NCBI GenBank assembly: GCA_024236495.1 | Contig: JACKKJ010000002.1 | Location: 587,001 to 651,000, forward strand | DNA length: 64,000 bases | Source: Paracoccaceae bacterium | GTDB taxonomy: Bacteria; Pseudomonadota; Alphaproteobacteria; Rhodobacterales; Rhodobacteraceae | Direction of reading: 5' to 3' | Notes under the pieces: model-generated | What the model saw: only the letters and a program-made list of their open reading frames with translations | What the model was told of the DNA's origin: nothing | Databases searched by the model: none | In this document: in pieces, positions 51,322-58,694 of the stretch | Layout of the letters: the number at the start of each line of letters is the position of its first letter | How positions within the stretch are numbered: position 1 is the stretch's first letter | Program-made: the position numbers and the translations under genes

Positions 51322-51349
51322 ATATGGGGACGGCAACCGGTGCGCCAAG
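51322..51349 (-). promoter_or_regulatory. RpoH-type heat-shock promoter of hslO
   Basis: On the minus strand, CTTGGCG (plus 51343-51349), 13 bases, then CCCCATAT (51322-51329). This equals the enterobacterial sigma-32 consensus spacing CTTG-AAA-N13/14-CCCCATnT with a full match in the -10 box and CTTG at -35. Measured to the alphaproteobacterial form, the 18-base distance equals that at dnaK. Start expected about 30 bases before the hslO ATG. Confidence 0.78.
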
Positions 51350-51358
51350 GGGGCAGAC

Positions 51359-51802
51359 GTGATCAGGCGATTCGGCGAAGCAGTTCGTTCAGACCGGAGA
51401 TACCGGATGCGGCACGGCGTTTACGCGGTGCTGGCGCTGGACGGCGACGTGTTGATCACCCATCAGGCAGAGCCAGACCCGGAATTCCAGCTGCCCGGCG
51501 GGGGGATCGATCCGGGGGAATCACCCCTGCGCGCGCTTCACCGCGAAGTCTACGAGGAAACCGGCTGGACGATCACCGGGGCACGCCGCATCGGCGCCTA
51601 TCGCCGTTTCACCTACATGCCAGAATACGACAAATGGGCTGAAAAGCTTTGCACGATCTACCTTGCCCGGCCGGCGCGCCGCCTTGGCCCCCCGTCGGAA
51701 CCGGGCCATCAGGCGCTTTGGGTTCCCGCGCGCGATGCCGCCCAGATACTGGATAACGAGGGTGATCGCCATTTCCTCGGCCGCGCCTTCGACCTGCTCT
51801 AG
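51359..51802 (+). CDS. Nudix hydrolase
   Basis: Encodes 147 residues from GTG 51359, with AAGGGGGC (51347-51354) at good distance. Nudix motif GGGIDPGESPLRALHREVYEETGW is complete in parts. Upstream readings from 51281 overlap the hslO start and lack support. Substrate undefined. Ends with TAG overlapping the convergent SpoIIE-type phosphatase stop in a CTAG at 51799-51802. Confidence 0.85.
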   Translation: MIRRFGEAVRSDRRYRMRHGVYAVLALDGDVLITHQAEPDPEFQLPGGGIDPGESPLRALHREVYEETGWTITGARRIGAYRRFTYMPEYDKWAEKLCTIYLARPARRLGPPSEPGHQALWVPARDAAQILDNEGDRHFLGRAFDLL

Positions 51803-53079
51803 CCAGCTGCTCCGCCAGAGAATTCGATCAGCGCACCGGATACGTCATCGGCGAAGTCCCCTTCGGAGAGGGTATCAAGTCGTTGCATCAGCGCGTCGAG
51901 AAAGCCCTGGCCGGTGCAGCCGCGGATATCCCCCATCATGGCACGCAATCCCTCCTGCCCAAGTTCGGCGCCCGACGCGTCGGGCAGTTCGGTGATGCCG
52001 TCGGACATCAGGAACAGCCGGTCGCCCGGGTTCAGGGTGATCTCTGCCGTCTGGTAGGTTGCACCCTCGATCAGGCCGATCGGATAGCCGCCTGACCCGA
52101 CGAATTCTACCCCGCCGCCGGCGCGCAGCACCGCCGGATGGGGATGTCCCGCCTGAACGATCGCTGTGCGGCCCGACACAAGGTCGATGTCGGCATAAGC
52201 CAGGGTAAAATACGTCTCGGTCTGCAGTTCGCGCAGCACGATCCTGTTCAGAAGCGACGCCAGTTCATCCGGCGCGCGCGCGCCGTAGCCATCGCCCGCC
52301 TGCACCAGAGCGAGGTTCTGTTCGGGTGTTGTGCCCGAAAGGAACCCCGCAAGCCGCGCGGTCATCAGGGCCGAGGTAATGCCATGCCCCGAAACGTCGA
52401 TCGAAAACACGCCGATCCGGTTCTCGTTGATCTGGAAAACGCCGACCAGATCGCCGCCCACATGGCCCGAGGGCCGCAGAAGAAGCGCGACATCGGCACC
52501 CGGAAAGCTTCGGAACCGTTCGCGAACAAGGCTTTGCTGAAGCTTTCGCGCCTCAAGAAGGTCGCGGTTGATCGAATCGTAAAGGCCCTGGAGTTCATCC
52601 AGCGCCGAGGTGAGAAGGCGGTTCTTGTCCTTCAGTTCGCGCTCGACGCGAAGGATGCGTTCGCCCGCCGCGATGCGCGCGCGAAGCTCGTCGCCGGATA
52701 CCGGCTTGGTCAGGAAGTCGTCCGCCCCGACATCCAGCCCCATCGCAACCTCGGCGGTTTCCGATTTCGAAGTCAGCAGGATGAAGTAGACATAGGCGTC
52801 CGCGTTCATCGCGCGCAGCGCCTTGCAGAAATCCAGCCCGCTCATGCCCGGCATCATCCAGTCCGAGATGACCAGGTCGGGCGGATCGGTGCGGCAGGTC
52901 GCAAGCGCTTCCTCGGCCGAACCCGCCTCTGCCACGCGGTACCCAGACCGGGCGATCTGCGAAACAAGGATCTTGCGCTGGACCCGGCTGTCATCGACCA
53001 CGAGTATGCGCCGTCCGGCCGCAGATGCCGCAACGGCCGGCGTGAAGTCACGCGCAGGATTGTACGAAAGCGAGTTCAC
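51799..53079 (-). CDS. Receiver domain-SpoIIE/PP2C phosphatase (RbaY-like)
   Basis: Encodes 426 residues from GTG 53079. Receiver domain (23-135) with acid pair Asp29-Asp30, phosphoacceptor Asp73 (ISDWMMPG), Thr102 and Lys124 (FLTKP): all needed residues intact. A coiled linker (140-190, EELKDKNRLL) precedes the PP2C/SpoIIE domain (195-420) with FSIDVSGHGITSAL and LMSDGITELPDASG carrying metal-binding Asp residues. Such proteins dephosphorylate anti-anti-sigma factors; in Rhodobacter RbaY, RbaV and RbaW form a partner-switching set. No RbaV/RbaW homologues were seen here. The gene is divergent from an Hpt protein, 141 bases apart. Confidence 0.86.
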   Translation of the reverse strand: MNSLSYNPARDFTPAVAASAAGRRILVVDDSRVQRKILVSQIARSGYRVAEAGSAEEALATCRTDPPDLVISDWMMPGMSGLDFCKALRAMNADAYVYFILLTSKSETAEVAMGLDVGADDFLTKPVSGDELRARIAAGERILRVERELKDKNRLLTSALDELQGLYDSINRDLLEARKLQQSLVRERFRSFPGADVALLLRPSGHVGGDLVGVFQINENRIGVFSIDVSGHGITSALMTARLAGFLSGTTPEQNLALVQAGDGYGARAPDELASLLNRIVLRELQTETYFTLAYADIDLVSGRTAIVQAGHPHPAVLRAGGGVEFVGSGGYPIGLIEGATYQTAEITLNPGDRLFLMSDGITELPDASGAELGQEGLRAMMGDIRGCTGQGFLDALMQRLDTLSEGDFADDVSGALIEFSGGAAG

Positions 53080-53220
53080 TGAATGGTCCGGGCAAATGTC
53101 AGGCCCCGACCCTAGGCGGAGTTCATTAAGGCAATCTGAAGCGGCGGGGATTCGAAGATTAACCCAGCATCAACGCGCATGTCCTAGCTTCGCGGCAAGA
53201 GGCCGGAAGGGGTGCATGCG

Positions 53221-53565
53221 ATGATCGACTGGACGAGGGTCGCCAACCTGCGCGACGAGATTGGCGAAGACAGCTTTGACGAGGTGGTCGATCTGTTCCT
53301 GGAAGAGGTGGAAAGCGTCGTCGACCGGCTGCGCGCCGATCCCGATCCGGCGACCTACGAACAGGATCTTCACTTCCTCAAGGGCAGTGCGTGGAACCTC
53401 GGCTTTGCCGAATTCGGCGCAATCTGCCAGGACGGCGAACGCCTTGCCGCGCGGGGCGAAGGCCGGTCTGTCGATATCGGCGCCGTCATCGATTGCTATG
53501 GTCGGTCGCGCGCAGGCTTCATTGCCGGCATCGCCGAAGGCAAGGGACGGACGTCAGCCGCCTAG
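53221..53565 (+). CDS. Histidine phosphotransfer (Hpt) domain protein
   Basis: Encodes 114 residues. Hpt four-helix bundle with phosphorylatable His51 in DLHFLKGSAWNLGF. Start at ATG 53221 is favoured by GGAAGGGG 8 bases upstream; the preceding ATG/GTG options are too close. It is a candidate phosphate donor to the adjacent receiver-phosphatase. No kinase is next to it. Ends in CTAG shared with ilvA. Confidence 0.85.
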   Translation: MIDWTRVANLRDEIGEDSFDEVVDLFLEEVESVVDRLRADPDPATYEQDLHFLKGSAWNLGFAEFGAICQDGERLAARGEGRSVDIGAVIDCYGRSRAGFIAGIAEGKGRTSAA

Positions 53566-54818
53566 ATCAGGAACTCCGCGAGGGTCTCGTCATCGGTGAT
53601 GTCGCGATAGACGAACCCGGCCTGATCCAGTTTCGCCGCCAGGCTGGCAAAATTGGCCGCAGACCTGGTTTCGATGCCGATCAGGACGGAACCGAAGTTG
53701 CGCGCCGACTTCTTCAGATACTCGAACCGCGCGATGTCGTCGTCCGGGCCCAGCATCTCGAGGAACTCGCGCAGGGCACCCGGGCGCTGCGGCATCCTGA
53801 GGATGAAATACTTCTTCAGCCCGGCATAGCGCTGCGCCCTTTCCTTTACCTCGGGCAGACGTTCGAAGTCGAAGTTTCCGCCCGAAGTCACGCAAACCAC
53901 CGTCTTGCCAGCGATCTGGTCGGCAAGTTCGGGCAGCACGTCGACCGCCAGCGCGCCGGCGGGCTCAAGAACGATCCCCTCGACGTTCAGCATTTCAAGC
54001 ATGGTGATGCAGATGCGGTCCTCGGGCGCGGAAAGAACGTGGCCGGGATCGACATGCCTCAGGCGGTCGAAGGTTCTTTCCCCGATTCGCGCCACTGCGG
54101 CGCCGTCGACGAAACTGTTGATCCGCCTCAGCGTGACCGGCGCCCCCGCCGCCAGCGCGGCAGCCAGGCTGGTGCCGCCGGCCGGCTCGACGTAGCGGAA
54201 CCGCGTCTCCGGCGCGGCTTCGCTGAAGTATGAGGTGACGCCCGACGCAAGGCCGCCGCCGCCGACCGGCAGGATGACCATGTCCGGCGCCCGCCCGAGT
54301 TGCCGGATGATTTCCACGCCGACGCTCGCCTGGCCCTCGATCACGTCCTCGTCGTCGAAAGGCGACAGGAACCACGCCCCATCCGCTGTGCAATAGGCCT
54401 GAGCCGCCGCAAGCGTCTGGTCGAAATAGTCTCCGGTCAGCCGGATCTCCACGTTGTCCTCGCCAAAGGCGCGGGTCTTGTCGATCTTCTGCTGCGGTGT
54501 GGTGACAGGCATGAAGATCGTCCCTGTCACCCCGAAGTGGCGGCAGGCATAGGCCACGCCCTGCGCATGATTGCCTGCCGAAGCGCAGACGAAATGCCGC
54601 TGGCCGGGATCGCGCGCAAGCACCTTGCGCATTGCGTTATAGGCCCCACGCAGCTTGTAGCTGCGGACCGGGGTCAGATCCTCCCGCTTCAGATAGATCT
54701 CGGCGCCGTAGCGCTGCGACAGATGCACGTTAAGCTGCAGCGGCGTCTCAGGGAAAAGCGTGCGGAGTGAGTTCGTCGCCTCTGCGGCGCGGTCGGCGAA
54801 GGAGGTCAAGGCGAGCAT
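53562..54818 (-). CDS. ilvA: Threonine ammonia-lyase (threonine dehydratase), ACT-containing
   Basis: Encodes 418 residues. Converts threonine to 2-oxobutanoate; first step to isoleucine. PLP-binding Lys55 in RSYKLRGAY, Gly loop PVGGGGLASG, and a C-terminal ACT-like domain (about 340-418) with RPGALREFLEM. The short single-ACT form suits the family in this order. Start ATG 54818. Confidence 0.93.
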   Translation of the reverse strand: MLALTSFADRAAEATNSLRTLFPETPLQLNVHLSQRYGAEIYLKREDLTPVRSYKLRGAYNAMRKVLARDPGQRHFVCASAGNHAQGVAYACRHFGVTGTIFMPVTTPQQKIDKTRAFGEDNVEIRLTGDYFDQTLAAAQAYCTADGAWFLSPFDDEDVIEGQASVGVEIIRQLGRAPDMVILPVGGGGLASGVTSYFSEAAPETRFRYVEPAGGTSLAAALAAGAPVTLRRINSFVDGAAVARIGERTFDRLRHVDPGHVLSAPEDRICITMLEMLNVEGIVLEPAGALAVDVLPELADQIAGKTVVCVTSGGNFDFERLPEVKERAQRYAGLKKYFILRMPQRPGALREFLEMLGPDDDIARFEYLKKSARNFGSVLIGIETRSAANFASLAAKLDQAGFVYRDITDDETLAEFLI

Positions 54819-54993
54819 CCCTGTAAATGCGAACAGCCCTTAGCCACATTCGACGGCCCGGATGTCAAGCGGTGTATCGGCGATTTTCCTCTCAGCGCGG
54901 CGTTTCGCGCGGGCAAAGCGCCGATCGGCCACATTTCTGACAATTCTGTCTGCCTGAATCGCTTTATCCGCCAGCACCATAAGCTGGTAAACG

Positions 54994-55551
54994 GTGAGCC
55001 AAGTGTCTGGATCGAACGCCAAAACCATAGCCGCAGCATTCATGATGGCCGCGCTGTTGCTGGGCCCGCTCGCGCCGGCTCTGGCGTCGCTGGGGCAAGA
55101 CGCGGCGTTCGCAAGGAACGACGGAAATGCCGGTGGGAATGGCGGCGGGAACGGCAATGGCAACAGCAACGCCGGCGGCAACGGAAAGGCGAACGGGAAA
55201 GGCAAGGCAAAGCCAGAGGCCGTCCAATCGATCAAGGTCGCGGTAGATGCGAACTACGGGCTTCTTGCGTCCGAACTTAAGGCCCTTGAGTCCATCATCG
55301 ACAATCCTGCCGTTCTCAAGCGCGCCAACTCGGACAGCCAGATCGGCCGTTACCGTAGCTATCTGAGGGCCGCGGAGGCAACGATCGCAGCGGCGCGCAC
55401 CTACGCCAAAAGCGGATCGGAAGCCGATTTGCACCGACTGCAGTCCGCGCAGCAGGCGGAAATCGACGCTCTGGCTGCCGCAGCGAACGGGCGTAGCCTA
55501 TCGTCCGACGCCATCACGATGATCCGAGAGGTTCTTGGCGTCTCCGCGTGA
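54994..55551 (+). CDS. Exported protein with Gly/Asn-rich linker, unknown function
   Basis: Encodes 185 residues from GTG 54994, or 169 from an ATG at 55042. A signal peptide (MMAALLLGPLAPALA) is followed by a low-complexity stretch of NGG/NGNG (about residues 40-75), turning to Lys-rich, then a helical C-terminal domain (80-185) with LLASELKALESI and EAATIAAARTYAKS-like heptads. Composition suggests a secreted, flexible tether. No known domain. Only 89 bases before argG, same direction. Confidence 0.68.
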   Translation: MSQVSGSNAKTIAAAFMMAALLLGPLAPALASLGQDAAFARNDGNAGGNGGGNGNGNSNAGGNGKANGKGKAKPEAVQSIKVAVDANYGLLASELKALESIIDNPAVLKRANSDSQIGRYRSYLRAAEATIAAARTYAKSGSEADLHRLQSAQQAEIDALAAAANGRSLSSDAITMIREVLGVSA

Positions 55552-55640
55552 TCAAGCGAACCAAAGGGCCTGTGCCCTTGCCCGACGGGCGGAAACCCAA
55601 TAAACGGCAGCCGAATTCACGTCACGCGATGAGGCTGCCC

Positions 55641-56867
55641 ATGTCTTCCCCGAAGAAAGTCGTTCTTGCCTATTCCGGCGGTCTCGATACCTCGATCATC
55701 CTGAAATGGCTTCAAACCGAATACGGCTGCGAGGTCGTGACGTTCACCGCCGACCTGGGCCAGGGGGAAGAACTGGACCCGGCGCGCAAGAAAGCGGAGC
55801 TTCTGGGGATCAAGCCCGAGAACATCTATATCGAGGACGTGCGGGAAGAATTCGTGCGCGACTTCGTCTTCCCGATGTTCCGCGCCAACGCGCTTTACGA
55901 AGGGCTCTATCTGCTCGGTACCTCGATCGCGCGGCCGCTGATCTCCAAGCGCCTGGTCGAGATCGCGGCAATGACCGGGGCCGACGCGGTGGCCCACGGC
56001 GCCACCGGCAAGGGCAACGATCAGGTCCGGTTCGAGCTTTCGGCCTATGCGCTGAACCCGCATATCAAGGTTATCGCCCCCTGGCGCGAATGGGATCTTA
56101 CGAGCCGCACCAAGCTTCTGGAGTTCGCCGAGGCGAACCAGATTCCGATTGCCAAGGACAAACGGGGCGATGCGCCCTTCTCGGTCGATGCGAACCTTCT
56201 GCACACCTCGTCCGAGGGCAAGGTTCTGGAGAACCCGGCCGAGGAGGCCCCCGAATACGTCCTTCAGCGCATTACCCGGCCGGAAGACGCGCCCGATGCC
56301 CCCGAATTCGTCGAGATCACCTTCGAGAAGGGTGACGCGGTCGCGATCAACGGCGAAGAGATGAGCCCCGCGACAATTCTCACCCGGCTGAACGAACTGG
56401 GCGGCAAGCATGGGGTCGGCATCCTCGACCTGGTGGAAAACCGCTTCGTCGGGATGAAATCGCGCGGCGTCTATGAAACCCCCGGCGGCACGATCCTGCT
56501 AGAGGCGCACCGGGGCATCGAGCAGATCACGCTCGATGCCGGCGCGGGCCATCTGAAGGATTCGATCATGCCGCGCTATGCGGAACTGATCTACAACGGC
56601 TTCTGGTTCAGCCCGGAACGCGAGATGCTTCAGGCCCTGATCGACAAGAGCCAGGAACACGTCACGGGCACCGTGCGCGTCAAGCTTTACAAGGGCTCGG
56701 CCCGCACCGTCGCGCGCTGGTCCGATCATTCGCTTTACAGCGAAAAGCATGTGACCTTCGAAGAGGATGCAGGCGCCTATGACCAGAAGGACGCGGCGGG
56801 CTTCATCCGGCTGAACGCCCTGCGGCTGAAACTGATCGCCACGCGCAACGAACGCGTCAAGGGCTGA
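55641..56867 (+). CDS. argG: Argininosuccinate synthase
   Basis: Encodes 408 residues from ATG 55641, supported by GAGG 7 bases upstream and the characteristic N-terminus KKVVLAYSGGLDTS. ATP-pyrophosphatase P-loop SGGLDTS, then HGATGKGNDQVRFELS and the citrulline-binding TSRTKLLEFAEAN. Converts citrulline and aspartate to argininosuccinate. Together with argJ (about 30 kb away) it belongs to arginine synthesis. In-frame codons upstream to 55548 are in the gap and lack a ribosome site. Confidence 0.96.
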   Translation: MSSPKKVVLAYSGGLDTSIILKWLQTEYGCEVVTFTADLGQGEELDPARKKAELLGIKPENIYIEDVREEFVRDFVFPMFRANALYEGLYLLGTSIARPLISKRLVEIAAMTGADAVAHGATGKGNDQVRFELSAYALNPHIKVIAPWREWDLTSRTKLLEFAEANQIPIAKDKRGDAPFSVDANLLHTSSEGKVLENPAEEAPEYVLQRITRPEDAPDAPEFVEITFEKGDAVAINGEEMSPATILTRLNELGGKHGVGILDLVENRFVGMKSRGVYETPGGTILLEAHRGIEQITLDAGAGHLKDSIMPRYAELIYNGFWFSPEREMLQALIDKSQEHVTGTVRVKLYKGSARTVARWSDHSLYSEKHVTFEEDAGAYDQKDAAGFIRLNALRLKLIATRNERVKG

Positions 56868-56926
56868 CCCCCTGCGCCGGCTGGCCCTGTCACCACGGGG
56901 CCGCCTGGCGCGCGGCAGGCCAACGG

Positions 56927-57544
56927 TCAGCCGCCGATGCCACCCACAGCGCGGATTTCGCGCGCGATCTCCTCAACGCCTGTACCGAATCGGAGGGAGG
57001 CGAAGATGTGCGGCCTTCCTGCCCGCATCCGCGTCGCGTCCCTTTCCATCACCTCAAGCGATGCGCCCACATGCGGCGCAAGGTCGGTCTTGTTGATCAC
57101 CAGAAGGTCGGACCGGGTGATCGCCGGGCCACCCTTGCGCGGGATCTCCTCCCCCGCTGCGACGTCGATCACATAGACCGTCACGTCCGCCAGTTCCGGA
57201 CTGAAGGTCGCCGACAGGTTGTCGCCGCCGCTTTCGATCAGCACAAGATCAAGATCGGGGTGGCGCGCCTGCATCTCGGCGATCGCGGCAAGATTGATGG
57301 AGGCGTCTTCACGGATGGCGGTGTGCGGGCAGCCCCCCGTCTCGACCCCGATGATCCGGTCGGCGGGCAGGATCTGCATGCGCATCAATGCCTCTGCGTC
57401 CTCGCGGGTATAGATGTCATTGGTGATGACACCGATCGAAAGCTGCGGGTGAAACAGCCTGGCGAGGCACGCGGTCAGTGTCGTCTTGCCCGCGCCGACA
57501 GGTCCGCCGATCCCGATACGCAGGGGGCCGTTAAGCGATGTCAT
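56927..57544 (-). CDS. ureG: Urease accessory GTPase UreG
   Basis: Encodes 205 residues. P-loop GGPVGAGKTTL, nickel motif ETGGCPHTAIREDASINL, and NKTDLAPHVG. Powers nickel delivery into urease by GTP hydrolysis. Its ATG overlaps the ureF stop (ATGA). Last gene of the operon; convergent with argG (59 bases). Confidence 0.96.
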   Translation of the reverse strand: MTSLNGPLRIGIGGPVGAGKTTLTACLARLFHPQLSIGVITNDIYTREDAEALMRMQILPADRIIGVETGGCPHTAIREDASINLAAIAEMQARHPDLDLVLIESGGDNLSATFSPELADVTVYVIDVAAGEEIPRKGGPAITRSDLLVINKTDLAPHVGASLEVMERDATRMRAGRPHIFASLRFGTGVEEIAREIRAVGGIGG

Positions 57545-58197
57545 GACAGAAAAAGCCTCGTTCTCAGGGATTCGTGCCGCATGGCGGCGATATCGGACAG
57601 AAAGGCGGTGCCCGCCAGATCATCCAGCGTCCGGTCGCGCGACGCCGCCGCAACCGGGGCGCACAGACGCCCGAGGCGCGCCAGGGTTCTTTGCCCTTCG
57701 GTCTGGCCCAGCGGCACCAGACGAACCGCGACCGAGACGAGGTTGGACAGGAACGATTGCAGATAAAGCACCTGCGTCATCTCCAGCGGCAAGCCAAGAA
57801 GGCGCGCGGCACGCCCGACCGCGACGGGATAGGTCAGTTCGGGAAGGTCGACCGCGTGGCTGGCCGCCACCGTCGCTGCGAAGGCCCGGCCCATCTTCAG
57901 GCTTTCAGACATTCGTTCGGAGGACGCCGCAAAGGCGCGCGCCACCGCGTCGACCTGCCTGACCGTGACGGTGCCGTGGGGCGCGGGGTCTGCCCCGTGG
58001 GCCGCGGCGATCAGGATGGCGTCGTTCCGGCCGGTGCCTGCACAAAGCACATCCTCAAGCCAGCATTCCAGCGTGTCGGCGGACCCGACGGCGCCTTCCT
58101 GAATCGCGGTTTCCAGACCGTGCGAATAGGCGAAGGCACCGACCGGAAAGGACGGCGACAGCCACTGCGACAGGATCAGCGCGGCGTCAGTGCGCAT
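57541..58197 (-). CDS. ureF: Urease accessory protein UreF
   Basis: Encodes 218 residues from ATG 58197 (11-base overlap with ureE). Family start ALILSQWLSPSFPVGAFAYSHGLE is in parts visible. Forms the UreDFG complex with apo-urease and gates UreG. An earlier ATG reading to 58278 would extend into ureE and is not preferred. Confidence 0.93.
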   Translation of the reverse strand: MRTDAALILSQWLSPSFPVGAFAYSHGLETAIQEGAVGSADTLECWLEDVLCAGTGRNDAILIAAAHGADPAPHGTVTVRQVDAVARAFAASSERMSESLKMGRAFAATVAASHAVDLPELTYPVAVGRAARLLGLPLEMTQVLYLQSFLSNLVSVAVRLVPLGQTEGQRTLARLGRLCAPVAAASRDRTLDDLAGTAFLSDIAAMRHESLRTRLFLS

Positions 58198-58684
58198 GAG
58201 CCTGCCCGTGTTCGCCACCGGTATGCGCGCTTGCCCCGTGCTCATGGCCATGCGTCCGGCCATGACCATAGGCACCACCCTCGGGCGTGAAGGGTTCGTA
58301 GACCTCCAGAACCGACGCGCCCAGGTGTTCCAGCATATGCGCGATCACCGGATCGCGTCCGATCAGCAGCCTGTCGCCGTCGATCTGGCAGGGCGTGTGC
58401 CGGTTGCCAATGTGCCAGGCCAGCCGGGGCAGGTCGCCCTGCACCTGAAGCAGGTCCTCCGCGGCGGCGGCAATCGCCACCAGACGTCCGTCCGACAGCT
58501 CCAGGACATCGCCTTCATCAAGCGACGCGGCCTGTGCCAGATCGACAAGAAAAGGGACGCCGCAATCGGTGCGCAGCCGCTTGCGCCGCAGGAAACGCCC
58601 CGCATAGTCAAGCGTGCAGACCAGCGCCGCGCCCGTCGTGCCGGGGCGGCGTTGGATGGTCTGTGCGATGGGCAGGTTCTTCAT
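58187..58684 (-). CDS. ureE: Urease accessory metallochaperone UreE with His-rich tail
   Basis: Encodes 165 residues. The N-terminal domain matches UreE; the C-terminal tail HGRTHGHEHGASAHTGGEHGQAHAH is split across several His pairs and binds nickel. Hands nickel to UreG. Last 11 bases overlap the ureF start. 10 bases after ureC. Confidence 0.93.
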   Translation of the reverse strand: MKNLPIAQTIQRRPGTTGAALVCTLDYAGRFLRRKRLRTDCGVPFLVDLAQAASLDEGDVLELSDGRLVAIAAAAEDLLQVQGDLPRLAWHIGNRHTPCQIDGDRLLIGRDPVIAHMLEHLGASVLEVYEPFTPEGGAYGHGRTHGHEHGASAHTGGEHGQAHAH

Positions 58685-58694
58685 GTCTCGACCC

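Noticed and set aside
55105..55215. Repetitive GGN/AAY DNA that could be taken for a tandem repeat or CRISPR
   Set aside because: It encodes a Gly/Asn-rich protein linker; no regular spacer-repeat unit length.
56868..56926. GC-rich short inverted repeats between argG and ureG as a terminator
   Set aside because: Only short imperfect stems and no T-run on either strand.
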